A DNA stretch of 64,000 bases from Gammaproteobacteria bacterium (GCA_024235095.1 JACKNC010000001.1:1-64000), one strand, 5' to 3'; shown: positions 45,922 to 55,088, counted from the stretch's first letter. The notes: generated by a model not told the origin, from the letters alone. Numbers and translations are program-made.

Positions 45922-46608
45922 TCACCCCTCTCTCACATCGTAAAGCTTGAGAATTCCCAAGGCCATCGCCATTCGAAGCAGTTGCGATAAAGTGCGCGCT
46001 TCCATTTTCTGCATAACTTTGGCTCGATGCACCTCCACGGTCTTGCGGCTCAGATCCAAGCGTTCGGCGATTTCCCGATTGGACAGGCCCTCAACAACTT
46101 CGCGCAAGATATCCTGCTCACGCGGGGTCAAGGTCTCGAATCGATTCAACAGGATGCGACGCCACGCCCGAGCGCGGCGTCGGTCTCGGTCCTCGGTGAC
46201 TGCATGATGCACACAGTCCAGCAACCACTGATCATTCAACGGCTTTTCCAGAAAGTCCATCGCACCCTGCTTCATGGCGTTGACCGCGGTGGCCACATCG
46301 CTGCGTGGGGCAATGACAATAACGGGTAAGTCAATATTCTGTTCGCGTAACACCTGTTGAGCACTCACTTCGGCGCGTCCGGTGATGCGAATATCCAGCA
46401 ACAGGCAACCAGGCCGTTCGGGTTGATAGACCGCCAGGAATGCATCGGTTTCACTGAAAGTTCGGGCATGGAGACCGACCGATTCCACCAGTCGGCGCAG
46501 AGAATCGCGCAGTGTAGCCTCAGGATCCAGAATGTAGACTATCGGCGTGTCACAATGGCTCACGGCTTCCGACACAGTTGAAAAGAGAGGTCTGAAAGTA
46601 TAAAACAT
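45922..46608 (-). CDS. FixJ/NarL-type response regulator with altered acidic pocket
   Basis: 228 residues. Receiver (about 22-135) followed by a LuxR-type helix-turn-helix (about 155-220: LTPREQDILREVVEGLSNREIAERLDLSRKTVEVHR). Phospho-acceptor Asp72 (LLLDIRI) and Lys122 (EKP) are present, but the acidic pair is Asp-Pro (28-29, ILDPEATLRDSL) and the conserved Thr/Ser is Ala100 (VIVIAPRSD). Phosphorylation may be weak or absent. No kinase gene is next to it. The N-terminus has about 20 residues before the receiver, so the start may lie further in. Confidence 0.87.
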   Translation of the reverse strand: MFYTFRPLFSTVSEAVSHCDTPIVYILDPEATLRDSLRRLVESVGLHARTFSETDAFLAVYQPERPGCLLLDIRITGRAEVSAQQVLREQNIDLPVIVIAPRSDVATAVNAMKQGAMDFLEKPLNDQWLLDCVHHAVTEDRDRRRARAWRRILLNRFETLTPREQDILREVVEGLSNREIAERLDLSRKTVEVHRAKVMQKMEARTLSQLLRMAMALGILKLYDVREG

Positions 46609-46683
46609 TCAGTCATGATCTGTGGAATCCACTACAATTTTCTTGTTCATTCAAAGCTTATCCATCCCAGGAGAACCCGCGCC

Positions 46684-47481
46684 ATGACCGCAACCTCTTC
46701 TTCTCAAGACGCCCTGGTGTTACGCCAGGATGAAACTGGCGTAGCCACCCTGACCCTCAATCGACCCAAGCAGTACAACGCCTTGTCAAAAGCGATGCTG
46801 GACGCCTTGCAAACGACGCTGAATGCGGTGGGCGCTGATGAATCGGTTCGAGTTGTAGTGATCGCCGGCGCCGGTCCCGCATTTTGCGCGGGCCATGACC
46901 TCAAGGAAATCCGCGCTCAGGACAGCCGGGCGTTTAATCAAGCGCTGTTTACCCAATGCGGACAGGTCATGTTAACCATTAATCGCCTGCCGCAACCCGT
47001 GATCGCCCGGATTCACGGCATTGCTACGGCTGCGGGTTGCCAGTTGGTCGCGGCTTGTGATCTAGCGGTTGCATCCGATAACGCCCGTTTCGCAACCTCC
47101 GGCATCAATGTCGGCCTGTTCTGCTCCAGCCCTGGCGTGGCGTTAAGCCGGAATCTGGGCCGCAAACAGGCGCTAGAACTCTTGCTGACTGGCGACTTCA
47201 TCGATGCAGCGACCGCCTTGCAACAAGGGTTGATTAATCGGGTGGTTCCGCCAGAGCAACTGGATGCGACCGTTTGGCAACTTGCCGAATCGATCCTCAA
47301 CAAATCGCCGCTGGCGATCCGTATGGGTAAAGAACTTTTCTACCGGCAATTGGATTTGGGATTGGAAGAAGCCTACGCCTGCGCCACTGAAGTCATGGCC
47401 TGTAATCTGGACAGCGGAGATGCTCGGGAAGGCATCGACGCCTTCATCGGTAAGCGCAAACCGGAATGGAAGGGGTGTTAG
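46684..47481 (+). CDS. Enoyl-CoA hydratase/isomerase family protein
   Basis: 265 residues from ATG 46684, nine bases after AGGAGA; a longer frame from 46615 has no ribosome site. Crotonase fold: VATLTLNRPKQYNALSKAML, the oxyanion region GAGPAFCAGHDLKEI, and IHGIATAAGCQLVAACDLAVA. The catalytic Glu positions of classical hydratases are replaced (VGLFCSSPGVALSRNLGR), as in ECHDC3-like members, so the reaction is uncertain. Stand-alone gene, divergent from the FixJ-like regulator. Confidence 0.87.
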   Translation: MTATSSSQDALVLRQDETGVATLTLNRPKQYNALSKAMLDALQTTLNAVGADESVRVVVIAGAGPAFCAGHDLKEIRAQDSRAFNQALFTQCGQVMLTINRLPQPVIARIHGIATAAGCQLVAACDLAVASDNARFATSGINVGLFCSSPGVALSRNLGRKQALELLLTGDFIDAATALQQGLINRVVPPEQLDATVWQLAESILNKSPLAIRMGKELFYRQLDLGLEEAYACATEVMACNLDSGDAREGIDAFIGKRKPEWKGC

Positions 47482-47532
47482 CTTCACAAGCTCCAGGCAG
47501 TCGTCGAGCAAAAGCACAGTGTTGCCCGGCGG

Positions 47533-48531
47533 CTATTGAGTCAATCGTTCCGCTCGAACTCCGGTCAAAGCCCCTTCCAACCGCCGCCAAGCCGGTTCAT
47601 TGCCCGGCAAACCAAAGCGCAGTCCCGGCGGATTGGTAAAACGCCGCACCAGAATCCCGCGCCGGGCCAGGGCCTCCTGCCAAAATTCCGCTTCCGGCAA
47701 GGGAATCCACTGAAACAGGGCGGTCCCGCCGGCTACAGGCAAGCGCTGCCGCTTGAGCAATTCCGCTAGGCGCGTTCCCAAAAGGGGCAATTGACTTCGC
47801 ATTTCCTCCTGCCAACGCCGGTCGCTCAACGCCTGCGTGGCTACCCAACGAGCCGGGGCGCTGACGGTCCAGGGGCCAAGCGCATCTTGCAAGCGCTCCC
47901 GCACCGCCGATTCCGCCAGGACAAAGCCCACTCGCGCCCCGGCCAGGCCGAAAAATTTGCCCAAGGAGCGCAGAATGATCAATCCGGGCAAGCCAACATA
48001 ACCGGTTAAACTGTCGTCCGGCGTAGCATCCATGAACGCTTCGTCCACCACCAGCCAGCCGCCGCGCTGCGCCAGCCGTTCCCGCCAACGCAACAAAACT
48101 TCCGGCGCAAAACGCAGGCCCGTGGGATTGTTGGGATTCACCACCACCACCGCATCCAGGCGATCCACCGCCGTTTCCAGCTCCGTAACGGTCAGCGTTT
48201 CAATCGCATGGCCAGCTCGTCGCCAGGCGTGGGCATGTTCGGCGTAGCTGGGATGCAGGATTCCTATTCGACCCGGTTCCCGCAACAATGGCAAGGCTTG
48301 AATCGCCGCTTGCGAACCGGCGACCGGTAATAGATGGGGCGTACCGTAATAGGCTGCCGCCGCTGCTTCCAGACCATCTTCCCGCTCGGGCAGACGCTGC
48401 CAGGCGATCGCGGGAACCGGGGGAACCGGCCAACCCTGGGGATGAATGCCGGTGGACACGTCCAGCCAGTCACTGAGAGGAATCCCGTAACGCGCCGCTG
48501 CCGCTCGCAATGCGCCGCCATGTTCAAGCAA
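47533..48531 (-). CDS. cobC: L-threonine-O-3-phosphate decarboxylase (cobalamin side arm)
   Basis: 332 residues, PLP fold type I, related to histidinol-phosphate aminotransferase. It makes (R)-1-aminopropan-2-ol phosphate, the linker of cobalamin. LEHGGALRAAAARYGI and DVSTGIHPQGWP at the start, VVVVNPNNPTGLRF, VVDEAFMD and the PLP lysine Lys192 in RSLGKFFGLAGARVGF. Start codon is TTG (48529-48531), overlapping the cbiB end by eight bases. This enzyme is called CobD in Salmonella and CobC in the aerobic-pathway naming. Confidence 0.9.
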   Translation of the reverse strand: MLEHGGALRAAAARYGIPLSDWLDVSTGIHPQGWPVPPVPAIAWQRLPEREDGLEAAAAAYYGTPHLLPVAGSQAAIQALPLLREPGRIGILHPSYAEHAHAWRRAGHAIETLTVTELETAVDRLDAVVVVNPNNPTGLRFAPEVLLRWRERLAQRGGWLVVDEAFMDATPDDSLTGYVGLPGLIILRSLGKFFGLAGARVGFVLAESAVRERLQDALGPWTVSAPARWVATQALSDRRWQEEMRSQLPLLGTRLAELLKRQRLPVAGGTALFQWIPLPEAEFWQEALARRGILVRRFTNPPGLRFGLPGNEPAWRRLEGALTGVRAERLTQ

Positions 48532-49450
48532 AGATCAATCCCCCCAGGGCAATCACCCCTAACCACAGCCATAACGCCCGCCGCACCAGCTGCACGGCGC
48601 GACCGATGTCTTCCGTGCAGGGAGCCAGCCCTTCGCCCAGCACCGGGCGCGACTGCCATTCGCCGCCATAACGCGCCAATCCGCCGAGCGCCAAGCCCAG
48701 CGCGCCTGCGCCTGCCGCCATCACCGAACCGGCATTGGGGCTTTTCCAGCCTGGCGCCTGGTCGCGCCAGCAACGCCAGGCTACCCGCGGATGATCGCCC
48801 ACCGCTATATAACCGAGCGCGGTCAACCGGGCCGGCGCCCAGTTCAGGACATCATCCAGCCGCGCCGCCGCCCAGCCGAAATGCAGGTAACGCGACGTGC
48901 GATAGCCCCACATCGCATCCAGGGTATTAGCCAACCGGTACAGTACGACGCCTGGAGCGCCAGCCAGCACGAACCAGAACAGCGCGCCAAAGAGGGCGTC
49001 GCAACCATTTTCCAATACGGACTCCACAGTGGCGCGACTGATTTGTTCCTCGTCCAGATCGTCGGTATCGCGACTGACGATCATCGCCACCTTCTCTTGC
49101 GCCAGCGGTAAATCGTCGGCATCCAGCGCCGCCGCCACCGCCTCGGCATGTTCCGCCAGACTGCGCGCGCCGATCGCCAGGTAAAGCGCCCCCAGAGCCA
49201 CACTCCAGCCCAGCATGGGAATCCAGGTCAGCAATCCAGCGACGACCGTGAAGGGCATCAGTAACATAATGACGGCAGTGACGCCACGCGCCCGCCGGAT
49301 TTGAGCGTTCAACTCCAAAGGACCGTAGAGTCCTGTTTCAATGCGGCGCGCCAGCTTGCCAAAGCCCACCAGCGGATGCCAGCGGCGTGGTTCGCCCCAC
49401 TGCCGGTCGAGCAGCACCGCGCCCAAGCATAGTAAGGCGGTTAGCAGCAT
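48524..49450 (-). CDS. cbiB: Adenosylcobinamide-phosphate synthase
   Basis: 308 residues from ATG 49450 (AAGG seven bases upstream; an ATG at 49465 lacks one). Integral membrane protein that joins aminopropanol phosphate to adenosylcobyric acid. LLDRQWGEPRRWHPLVGFGKLARRIE, IVSRDTDDLDEEQISRATVESV and NTLDAMWGYRTSRYLHFGWAAARLDD are hallmark blocks, with about four to five hydrophobic segments. It is coupled with the decarboxylase gene that makes its substrate. Named CobD in the aerobic scheme. Confidence 0.93.
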   Translation of the reverse strand: MLLTALLCLGAVLLDRQWGEPRRWHPLVGFGKLARRIETGLYGPLELNAQIRRARGVTAVIMLLMPFTVVAGLLTWIPMLGWSVALGALYLAIGARSLAEHAEAVAAALDADDLPLAQEKVAMIVSRDTDDLDEEQISRATVESVLENGCDALFGALFWFVLAGAPGVVLYRLANTLDAMWGYRTSRYLHFGWAAARLDDVLNWAPARLTALGYIAVGDHPRVAWRCWRDQAPGWKSPNAGSVMAAGAGALGLALGGLARYGGEWQSRPVLGEGLAPCTEDIGRAVQLVRRALWLWLGVIALGGLIFA

Positions 49451-49491
49451 AGGATTACCTTTCATAATGTAGGAGTCCGCTTGCTGTGCGG

Positions 49492-49525
49492 AATCCCCCC
49501 GCCCCTCTTTTTCAAAAGGGAGGGA
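49492..49525. repeat. C/G-run palindromic repeat, single unit
   Basis: aatccccccgcccctctttt followed by caaaagggaggga, in the cbiB-cobQ divergent region. It has the same layout as the pair at 55089-55188. Confidence 0.6.
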
Positions 49526-49603
49526 TGAATGCTTACGTTTTTATATCGCTTCCAAAGCTATTTAGTGTAGCCAAAGACCGACGATTTCCGCCAAAATTCA
49601 GTC

Positions 49604-51070
49604 ATGAAAACGCAGACTCTGATGATTCAAGGCACGACCTCCGACGCTGGCAAAAGCGTCATGGTCGCGGGACTGTGCCGCTTATTGGCGCGGCGCGGCG
49701 TGCGCGTAGCTCCCTTTAAACCCCAGAACATGGCGCTGAACAGCGCGGTTACCGTGGACGGCGGCGAAATTGGCCGCGCCCAGGCGGTGCAGGCGCAGGC
49801 TGCTTTTCTGGAGCCGCATACGGACATGAATCCCGTCCTGCTCAAACCGAATACCGACATCGGCGCGCAGGTCATCGTTCACGGTCGGGCGCTGACCAAC
49901 ATGGACGCCCGGTGCTATCACGATTACAAACCGGTCGCCATGCAGGCGGTGCTGGCGTCCTATCAGCGACTTTGCGCCACTTACGACGTGGTGCTGGTCG
50001 AAGGCGCTGGCAGTCCGGCGGAGATCAACCTGCGCGACAAGGACATTGCCAACATGGGTTTCGCCGAGGCCGTCGACTGCCCGGTCTGGCTGGTCGGCGA
50101 CATCGACCGGGGCGGCGTGTTCGCGCATCTTTACGGTACGCTAGCTCTGCTCGCGCCGAGTGAGCGCGAACGGATTACCGGGCTGATCATTAACCGGTTT
50201 CGGGGCGATGTCAGCCTGCTGACGCCGGGACTGGATTGGCTGACTCGGGAAACAGGCAAACCGGTGCTGGGCGTGTTGCCCTATCTGCAAGGTCTGCACC
50301 TGGAAGCTGAGGATGCCTTGCCCCACGATTTCGGCTTGGTCAAGGATGCCGAACGCCTGCGGGTTGCGGTCCCGGTGCTGGCGCGCATCAGTAACCATAC
50401 CGATCTTGACCCCTTGCGTCTGCATCCCCAGGTCGAGGTGCGCTGGGTGCGCTCTGGTGAAGCCATGCCACTGAGCGACCTGATCATTCTGCCTGGCAGC
50501 AAGAGTACTCGCAGCGATCTTCAGCGGTTACGGGAACAGGACTGGGATGTTGCGATTTACCGTCATCTGCGCTATGGCGGTAAACTGATCGGCATTTGCG
50601 GAGGGTTTCAAATGCTGGGTCAAATCGTTCATGATCCCGCTGGATTGGAAGGTGAGCCGGGTAGCAGTCCGGGACTGGGATTGCTGGATTTTGAAACGAC
50701 GCTGGAACCGGAGAAGCAGTTGCATCGGGTTACGGGTCGCTTGTTAATGGAGGATGCCGAGGTGACCGGCTACGAAATTCATGCCGGAGTCAGTCGCGGA
50801 CCGGCGCTGGAGCAACCGGCACTGGTGTTGAACGATGGACGGCGAGATGGCGCAAAGTCCGACGATGGACAAATTCTCGGCGCGTACCTGCATGGACTGT
50901 TCGACGCCGCCCCAGCCCGCGACGCCTTATTGCGCTGGGCGGGGCTGGCGGTGCGGGAGACGCCGGATTACCGCGAATTACGCGAGCAAGGCATTAACCG
51001 CCTGGCGGACGCCATCGCTGAACATCTGGATTTACGTCTGTTGGATCATTTTGGGAATGGAAGATTATGA
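49604..51070 (+). CDS. cobQ: Adenosylcobyric acid synthase (glutamine-hydrolysing)
   Basis: 488 residues. It amidates four carboxyl groups of adenosylcobyrinic a,c-diamide. N-terminal dethiobiotin-synthetase-like ATPase ([52 protein letters not shown]), then a class I-like amidotransferase domain with nucleophile Cys332 ([10 protein letters not shown]) and the His of GAYLHGLF. Divergent from cbiB and coupled to cidA by an ATGA overlap. No cobalamin riboswitch is visible in the upstream 150 bases. Confidence 0.96.
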   Translation: MKTQTLMIQGTTSDAGKSVMVAGLCRLLARRGVRVAPFKPQNMALNSAVTVDGGEIGRAQAVQAQAAFLEPHTDMNPVLLKPNTDIGAQVIVHGRALTNMDARCYHDYKPVAMQAVLASYQRLCATYDVVLVEGAGSPAEINLRDKDIANMGFAEAVDCPVWLVGDIDRGGVFAHLYGTLALLAPSERERITGLIINRFRGDVSLLTPGLDWLTRETGKPVLGVLPYLQGLHLEAEDALPHDFGLVKDAERLRVAVPVLARISNHTDLDPLRLHPQVEVRWVRSGEAMPLSDLIILPGSKSTRSDLQRLREQDWDVAIYRHLRYGGKLIGICGGFQMLGQIVHDPAGLEGEPGSSPGLGLLDFETTLEPEKQLHRVTGRLLMEDAEVTGYEIHAGVSRGPALEQPALVLNDGRRDGAKSDDGQILGAYLHGLFDAAPARDALLRWAGLAVRETPDYRELREQGINRLADAIAEHLDLRLLDHFGNGRL

Positions 51071-51435
51071 TCGGCGCGCTGGCAGTGCTACTGGCCTTTC
51101 AACTGGTCGGCGAAGTAGCCGTACAGGTGAGCGGCCTGCCGGCGCCGGGGCCGGTGGTGGGCATGGTGTTGCTGTTTCTGGCGCTGCGCTGGCGCAAGGC
51201 GTTACCCGAGGCGCTGCGTACAACGGCGGAAACCCTGTTGTCGCATCTTTCGTTGCTGTTTATTCCCGCTGGAGTGGGCGTTATTCAGTACGGCACATTA
51301 TTAGCGGATGAATGGCTGGCACTGGTGGCGGCGATGGTGCTAGGTACGCTGATCACAGTAGCAGTCACGGCGCTGGTCATGCAGGGGGTGATGTGGATTC
51401 AGCACCGTGCGGGCCGGGGCCAAAATTCCCCCTAA
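51067..51435 (+). CDS. cidA: CidA/LrgA family membrane protein
   Basis: 122 residues, four hydrophobic segments. [28 protein letters not shown] and [15 protein letters not shown] are the family signature. CidA/LrgA with LrgB form holin-like or metabolite-export complexes (pyruvate, glycolate-type substrates in studied cases). Overlap with the cobQ stop indicates translational coupling. Its partner lrgB lies 2.3 kb downstream. Confidence 0.9.
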   Translation: MIGALAVLLAFQLVGEVAVQVSGLPAPGPVVGMVLLFLALRWRKALPEALRTTAETLLSHLSLLFIPAGVGVIQYGTLLADEWLALVAAMVLGTLITVAVTALVMQGVMWIQHRAGRGQNSP

Positions 51436-51469
51436 CTCTCTTCTGCCAAAGGGGATTACTACCGTTGCT

Positions 51470-51691
51470 TCACTTGGCCGGGTCAAAGTCCACCGGGATA
51501 GCGGTTCGCCGACTCTTGAGCATTCCATAACCGCTGGCGCGATCTTCTCGTGGAGTATTTCTAACGCGCATTTCGATATGATCGCCGACCAGCGAGAACT
51601 CAATCCGGCTGCCCTGCCGAATGCCGAGCTGTTGCCGAACCGACTTGGGAATGGTCACCTGACCTTTGCGGGTCACAGAGCATAATTCCAT
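51470..51691 (-). CDS. AbrB/MazE-type antitoxin-like DNA-binding protein, no toxin beside it
   Basis: 73 residues from ATG 51691 with GGAGG five bases upstream. MELCSVTRKGQVTIPKSVRQ followed by QLGIRQGSRIEFSLVGDHIE is the swapped-hairpin AbrB/SpoVT fold. Such genes usually pair with a PIN-domain toxin directly downstream, but here the gene ends 34 bases from the convergent cidA. It is an orphan, or remains of a toxin-antitoxin pair brought in with the insert. Confidence 0.8.
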   Translation of the reverse strand: MELCSVTRKGQVTIPKSVRQQLGIRQGSRIEFSLVGDHIEMRVRNTPREDRASGYGMLKSRRTAIPVDFDPAK

Positions 51692-51842
51692 AAGCGCCTC
51701 CGAAAGCAATGTTTGCGAAGACTAACAGCAGACGATGACCGGGTTCAATCAGCAAAGTTACCCGTGGGGCGAGGCAAGATGTGGACTTTGTAGAAGGAAA
51801 ACTCGTAAGGCAGATCAGGCGCGCCTGACCCGCCTTACCTCG

Positions 51843-52667
51843 CTAACCTGCCCTACGCGCTACTCCGCTTCTTGATCTCTTAGATGCAAGGACAGCTATA
51901 CCAATACCAAAAAGAACCAGGGTAGCCGGTTCTGGCACAGAGAGAACTCCTGTATATAAGGCGGTAACTTCTGAAGACGACAGTGCATGATCATAGATAT
52001 AAAGATCATCGATAACGCCTGAAAAATCATACAGATTATTATAGTAGTATCTGCCGATAGATAATGGCTCGCCGGTTTGATTGACGGTTCCGGTGAGTGT
52101 GTTCACATCTTGTAAGATGCCGTCCAAATACAAATAAGCTTTGCCTACGCTTTCGTCGATTACGTAAGCGGTATGATGCCATTCGTTATTACTGATGGGG
52201 TTTACCGACAAAACATTATGGTAAAGTGCTGCTGTATCCGATCGCCCACTTAATTGCTTGCTACTTTTTTGGATTTCTAAGGAGTAAGCCATATGAGGCA
52301 TAGGATCATAGTTGCCCTTATATGCGATTACCACGCCTCCTCCGGAATCGAATAATCCGGTGAATCTGAACCAAGCTGAAATCGTTAAAGTTGGCGGAGC
52401 TAGTTCATTGTCAGTGTCGAACACATAAATGCCGTCGTTGTTTCCGTCAAAGCTGTAAGCACTATTGCTGTTGCCAAATCTATCAGCAGTTAACGTGGCT
52501 CCACTTACCACGCCATGGTTTCCGTTTCCACTTGAATCGTTTGCATTTCCGCTAAACTCGTATGCTGCAATAAGGCCCGTTGTGATAATTGGTGTTGCCT
52601 CAGCCAAGTGAACTGATACGAACAACAAGACTCCTGCTTCCAGGACAGTTACAAGCTTTTTCAACAT
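51843..52667 (-). CDS. LamG-domain protein with PEP-CTERM sorting signal
   Basis: 274 residues. Signal peptide 1-24 (ends AEA). A laminin-G/concanavalin-like domain (about 28-235) begins LIAAYEFSGNANDSSGNGNHG and has TISAWFRFTG, WHHTAYVIDESVGKAYLYLDG and GVIDDLYIYDHALSSSEV. The C-terminus SVPEPATLVLFGIGIAVLAS plus KRSR is a classic PEP-CTERM tripartite signal for exosortase. So it is exported, cleaved and attached or released at the surface, typically in floc- or exopolysaccharide-forming bacteria. Lower GC than its surroundings. The exosortase itself is not in this window. Confidence 0.93.
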   Translation of the reverse strand: MLKKLVTVLEAGVLLFVSVHLAEATPIITTGLIAAYEFSGNANDSSGNGNHGVVSGATLTADRFGNSNSAYSFDGNNDGIYVFDTDNELAPPTLTISAWFRFTGLFDSGGGVVIAYKGNYDPMPHMAYSLEIQKSSKQLSGRSDTAALYHNVLSVNPISNNEWHHTAYVIDESVGKAYLYLDGILQDVNTLTGTVNQTGEPLSIGRYYYNNLYDFSGVIDDLYIYDHALSSSEVTALYTGVLSVPEPATLVLFGIGIAVLASKRSRSGVARRAG

Positions 52668-53077
52668 GACACTTACCCCGATTTGACGTTAAGAGGCGTT
52701 TTTGTACAGCCTCTAAGGTTATATCCAGCAGGCATAGCCCGCCGAACATGTGATATAGTCTCGCTAGCAGTGATCCCTACATTCCAAGGGATGTATTTTT
52801 TAATAATTTATAAAAATCAATTATATGACGAATATTTTAGTGAATTTCTCTATTAGCAGGACAATAGTACGCAGCCTAACAAGTGATTACCCGGTTCCAC
52901 CTATTCTGTGCCATGGCCAGGTATGCGGAACTGAAACTGTTGCCTCTCCAACATATTGCTCTTCCTCTGAGCCCTCAATTTCTCTCCTTAAATTGTGGAT
53001 TACAATGATTAATGCAAAAAAAAACCAACTTATATTTATTATATAAATCATAAAGTTATAAATTAATAAAATTGAAG

Positions 53078-53096
53078 CTGTAAAAAATTCCGACAC
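53078..53096. promoter_or_regulatory. PEP-CTERM-box-like repeat, copy 1
   Basis: ctgtaaaaaattccgacac. Same 19 bases at 53361-53379. It resembles the box reported upstream of PEP-CTERM genes and linked to the PrsK/PrsR regulators and sigma-54; the consensus was recalled, not checked. It lies 411 bases upstream of the PEP-CTERM start. Confidence 0.5.
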
Positions 53097-53360
53097 TCAT
53101 ACAGATTTCCAGTTGTGCCTTGATCATCGTACAAAACTATATTATTGAAAATAAATAAATTTAATTTAAAACTTAGCTATTTAATTGTTATTTATGATTG
53201 ACAATTTCGCGGATTTTCGACTGAGGAACAGACAAGTGAACTACCTCATTTGCAACACTGAAAACGATAAATTTGTAAATAAAAATAGACTATTGATATA
53301 TTAAACAAAGTTCAAATAGATCAAAAAATAACCAAATTCCTATTTAATCAGTCGGTTATT

Positions 53361-53379
53361 CTGTAAAAAATTCCGACAC
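53361..53379. promoter_or_regulatory. PEP-CTERM-box-like repeat, copy 2
   Basis: Identical 19-bp copy in the same orientation, 283 bases from copy 1. The longest exact repeat seen in the AT-rich stretch. Confidence 0.5.
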
Positions 53380-53707
53380 CCCCGCAACTCTCCAAGCCTA
53401 CCGCCTGCCGCCGAAAACCACCGCTTTTCAACCATAACTCAATGCAATAAAAACAAAAATTGATCAAGTTTGGAAAAATCCCGGTATCAAGCCCGTGTAA
53501 AAAAAGTCGACGGTCAAGGTCGTTCGCAAAAAGGATCTCTTACTCTGCCTGGCTCCCACACTCCAGCGTTGTTGACCCGGAAGAAACGCGGCTTCCTTGC
53601 AACCACCCTTGCAAAGTTCAGCAGAGACTTAATTTTGGAATGAGCTGAACGGGATGCTACCCAAAATTCAAAATGACAACATTTTGAATAACCATTAGAA
53701 TGTTTTC

Positions 53708-54427
53708 ATGCTGAACGATATTTGGGTGTATCTTGCGGCCTCGCCATTGCTGTGGCTGACTGTGACTCTGCTGGTCTATCTGGCTGGACACTGGCTGTTC
53801 CGCCGTAGCGGCGGGCGGGCTATTTTTAATCCGGTCGCCTTGGCTATCGCGCTGCTGGCGCTGATTCTGCTGCTGACAGGCACTCCCTACGCGACCTATT
53901 TCAAGGGCGCACAGTTTATTCACTTCCTGCTCGGTCCCGCCACCGTGGCGCTGGCCATCCCGCTTTACCTGCACTGGGAGCGAGTGCGGCAATTGTTTCT
54001 CCCGATCCTGGCCGGCCTGCTCACTGGTTCGCTGACCGGCATTCTGTCCGCCATTGGCCTAGCCTGGCTATTGGGCGGCTCGCCGCGCACCCTCTTGTCG
54101 CTGGCGCCCAAGTCGGTGACGACTCCGGTAGCGATGGGTATTGCTGAAAAAATCGGCGGGCTGCCATCGCTGACCGCGGTGATCGTGATTCTGACCGGCG
54201 TGGTCGGGGCTGTCGCCGCTCCCGCGCTATTGCACAGCCTGCGCATCCGGGATGACGCCGTCAAAGGAATGGCGATTGGGGTGGCGGCGCATGGCATCGG
54301 CACGGCGCGCGCGTTGCAAATCAGCAGTCTAGCGGGCGCGTTCGCTGGCCTGGCGATTGGTTTGAATGCGTTGTTGACCACGTTGCTGGCCCCGTTGATC
54401 GTGCGCTTGCTGCATTTGACGCCTTGA
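53708..54427 (+). CDS. lrgB: LrgB family membrane protein
   Basis: 239 residues with about six to seven membrane segments. GPATVALAIPLYLHWERVRQ, LAPKSVTTPVAMGIAEKIGG and GIAAHG-like VAAHGIGTARAL are the LrgB/CidB blocks. Works with CidA/LrgA as a two-part membrane system. It precedes cobO by 18 bases, so cidA, lrgB and the cobalamin genes appear to have formed one run before the insert at about 51440-53700. Confidence 0.92.
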   Translation: MLNDIWVYLAASPLLWLTVTLLVYLAGHWLFRRSGGRAIFNPVALAIALLALILLLTGTPYATYFKGAQFIHFLLGPATVALAIPLYLHWERVRQLFLPILAGLLTGSLTGILSAIGLAWLLGGSPRTLLSLAPKSVTTPVAMGIAEKIGGLPSLTAVIVILTGVVGAVAAPALLHSLRIRDDAVKGMAIGVAAHGIGTARALQISSLAGAFAGLAIGLNALLTTLLAPLIVRLLHLTP

Positions 54428-54445
54428 ATGCTTTAGGAATGATTC

Positions 54446-55048
54446 ATGTCCACCGCCTCTTCCGACCACGCCCGCCTGACCGCCCGACGCAAAGCCGGTT
54501 ATGAACGCAAACAAGCCCATGCAACCGTTGAGAAAGGGCTGCTGATCGTCTACACCGGTCCTGGTAAAGGCAAAACTACAGCAGCGTTTGGCATGGCGTT
54601 GCGCGCCATCGGCCACGGGATGACCGTGGGGATCGTGCAGTTCATTAAGGGTCGTCAGGACAGCGCGGAACGGGCGGCGCTCAGCCATTTTGAAAATGTT
54701 GATTTTCAAGTGATTGGCGATGGATTCACCTGGCTGACTCAAGATCGGGAGCGGGACATGGCCACGGCGGAACGGGCCTGGGCGGAAGCCAAACGCATGA
54801 TCCAGGAGGCGCGCTACAAACTGGTCATTCTCGACGAACTGAATCCAGTATTGCATTACGGTTATCTCGATGCAGAACGAGTGCTGACCTTGTTCGCCTG
54901 TCGACGCCCAGAACTGCATCTGGTGGTGACTGGACGTAATGCGCCGCCTGCGCTGGTTGAACAAGCCGATCTGGTCAGCTCTATCCACAGCGTCAAGCAT
55001 CCCTATCGGGAACAAGGGGTGAAAGCGCAGCGCGGGATCGAGTTCTAA
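54446..55048 (+). CDS. cobO: Cob(I)yrinic acid a,c-diamide adenosyltransferase
   Basis: 200 residues, BtuR/CobO/CobA type. It transfers the adenosyl group of ATP to Co(I) corrinoids. N-terminal basic segment, P-loop TGPGKGKTTAAFGMALRA (about 37-54, Lys43), VQFIKG, VILDELNPVLHYGYLD and VVTGRNAPPALVEQADL in the usual order. AGGA seven bases upstream. Fits the late cobalamin steps encoded at 47533-51070. Confidence 0.95.
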   Translation: MSTASSDHARLTARRKAGYERKQAHATVEKGLLIVYTGPGKGKTTAAFGMALRAIGHGMTVGIVQFIKGRQDSAERAALSHFENVDFQVIGDGFTWLTQDRERDMATAERAWAEAKRMIQEARYKLVILDELNPVLHYGYLDAERVLTLFACRRPELHLVVTGRNAPPALVEQADLVSSIHSVKHPYREQGVKAQRGIEF

Positions 55049-55088
55049 TACCCATTCCCACTATGTTCAATGACATTACCAGCAGAGT

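Larger units (their letters stand above)
52668..53707. other. AT-rich gene-free stretch with two PEP-CTERM-box-like repeats
   Basis: About 1 kb without a supportable gene. 52780-53480 is strongly AT-rich compared with its surroundings and full of short A/T runs. It holds two identical 19-bp boxes (53078-53096 and 53361-53379). The part next to lrgB (53490-53707) returns to normal composition. Likely upstream regulatory DNA of the PEP-CTERM gene, or imported DNA. Confidence 0.6.

Noticed and set aside
49451..49603. Possible cobalamin riboswitch before cobQ or cbiB
   Set aside because: The gap is only 153 bases, is partly filled by a C/G-run repeat, and no B12 box-like sequence was seen.
51470..51691. 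Complete toxin-antitoxin module
   Set aside because: Only the AbrB-type partner is present; the downstream sequence is the convergent cidA end and holds no toxin gene.
52890..52920. Sigma-54 promoter on the minus strand for the PEP-CTERM gene
   Set aside because: TGGCAC is present but no TTGC-like -12 element follows at the required spacing.
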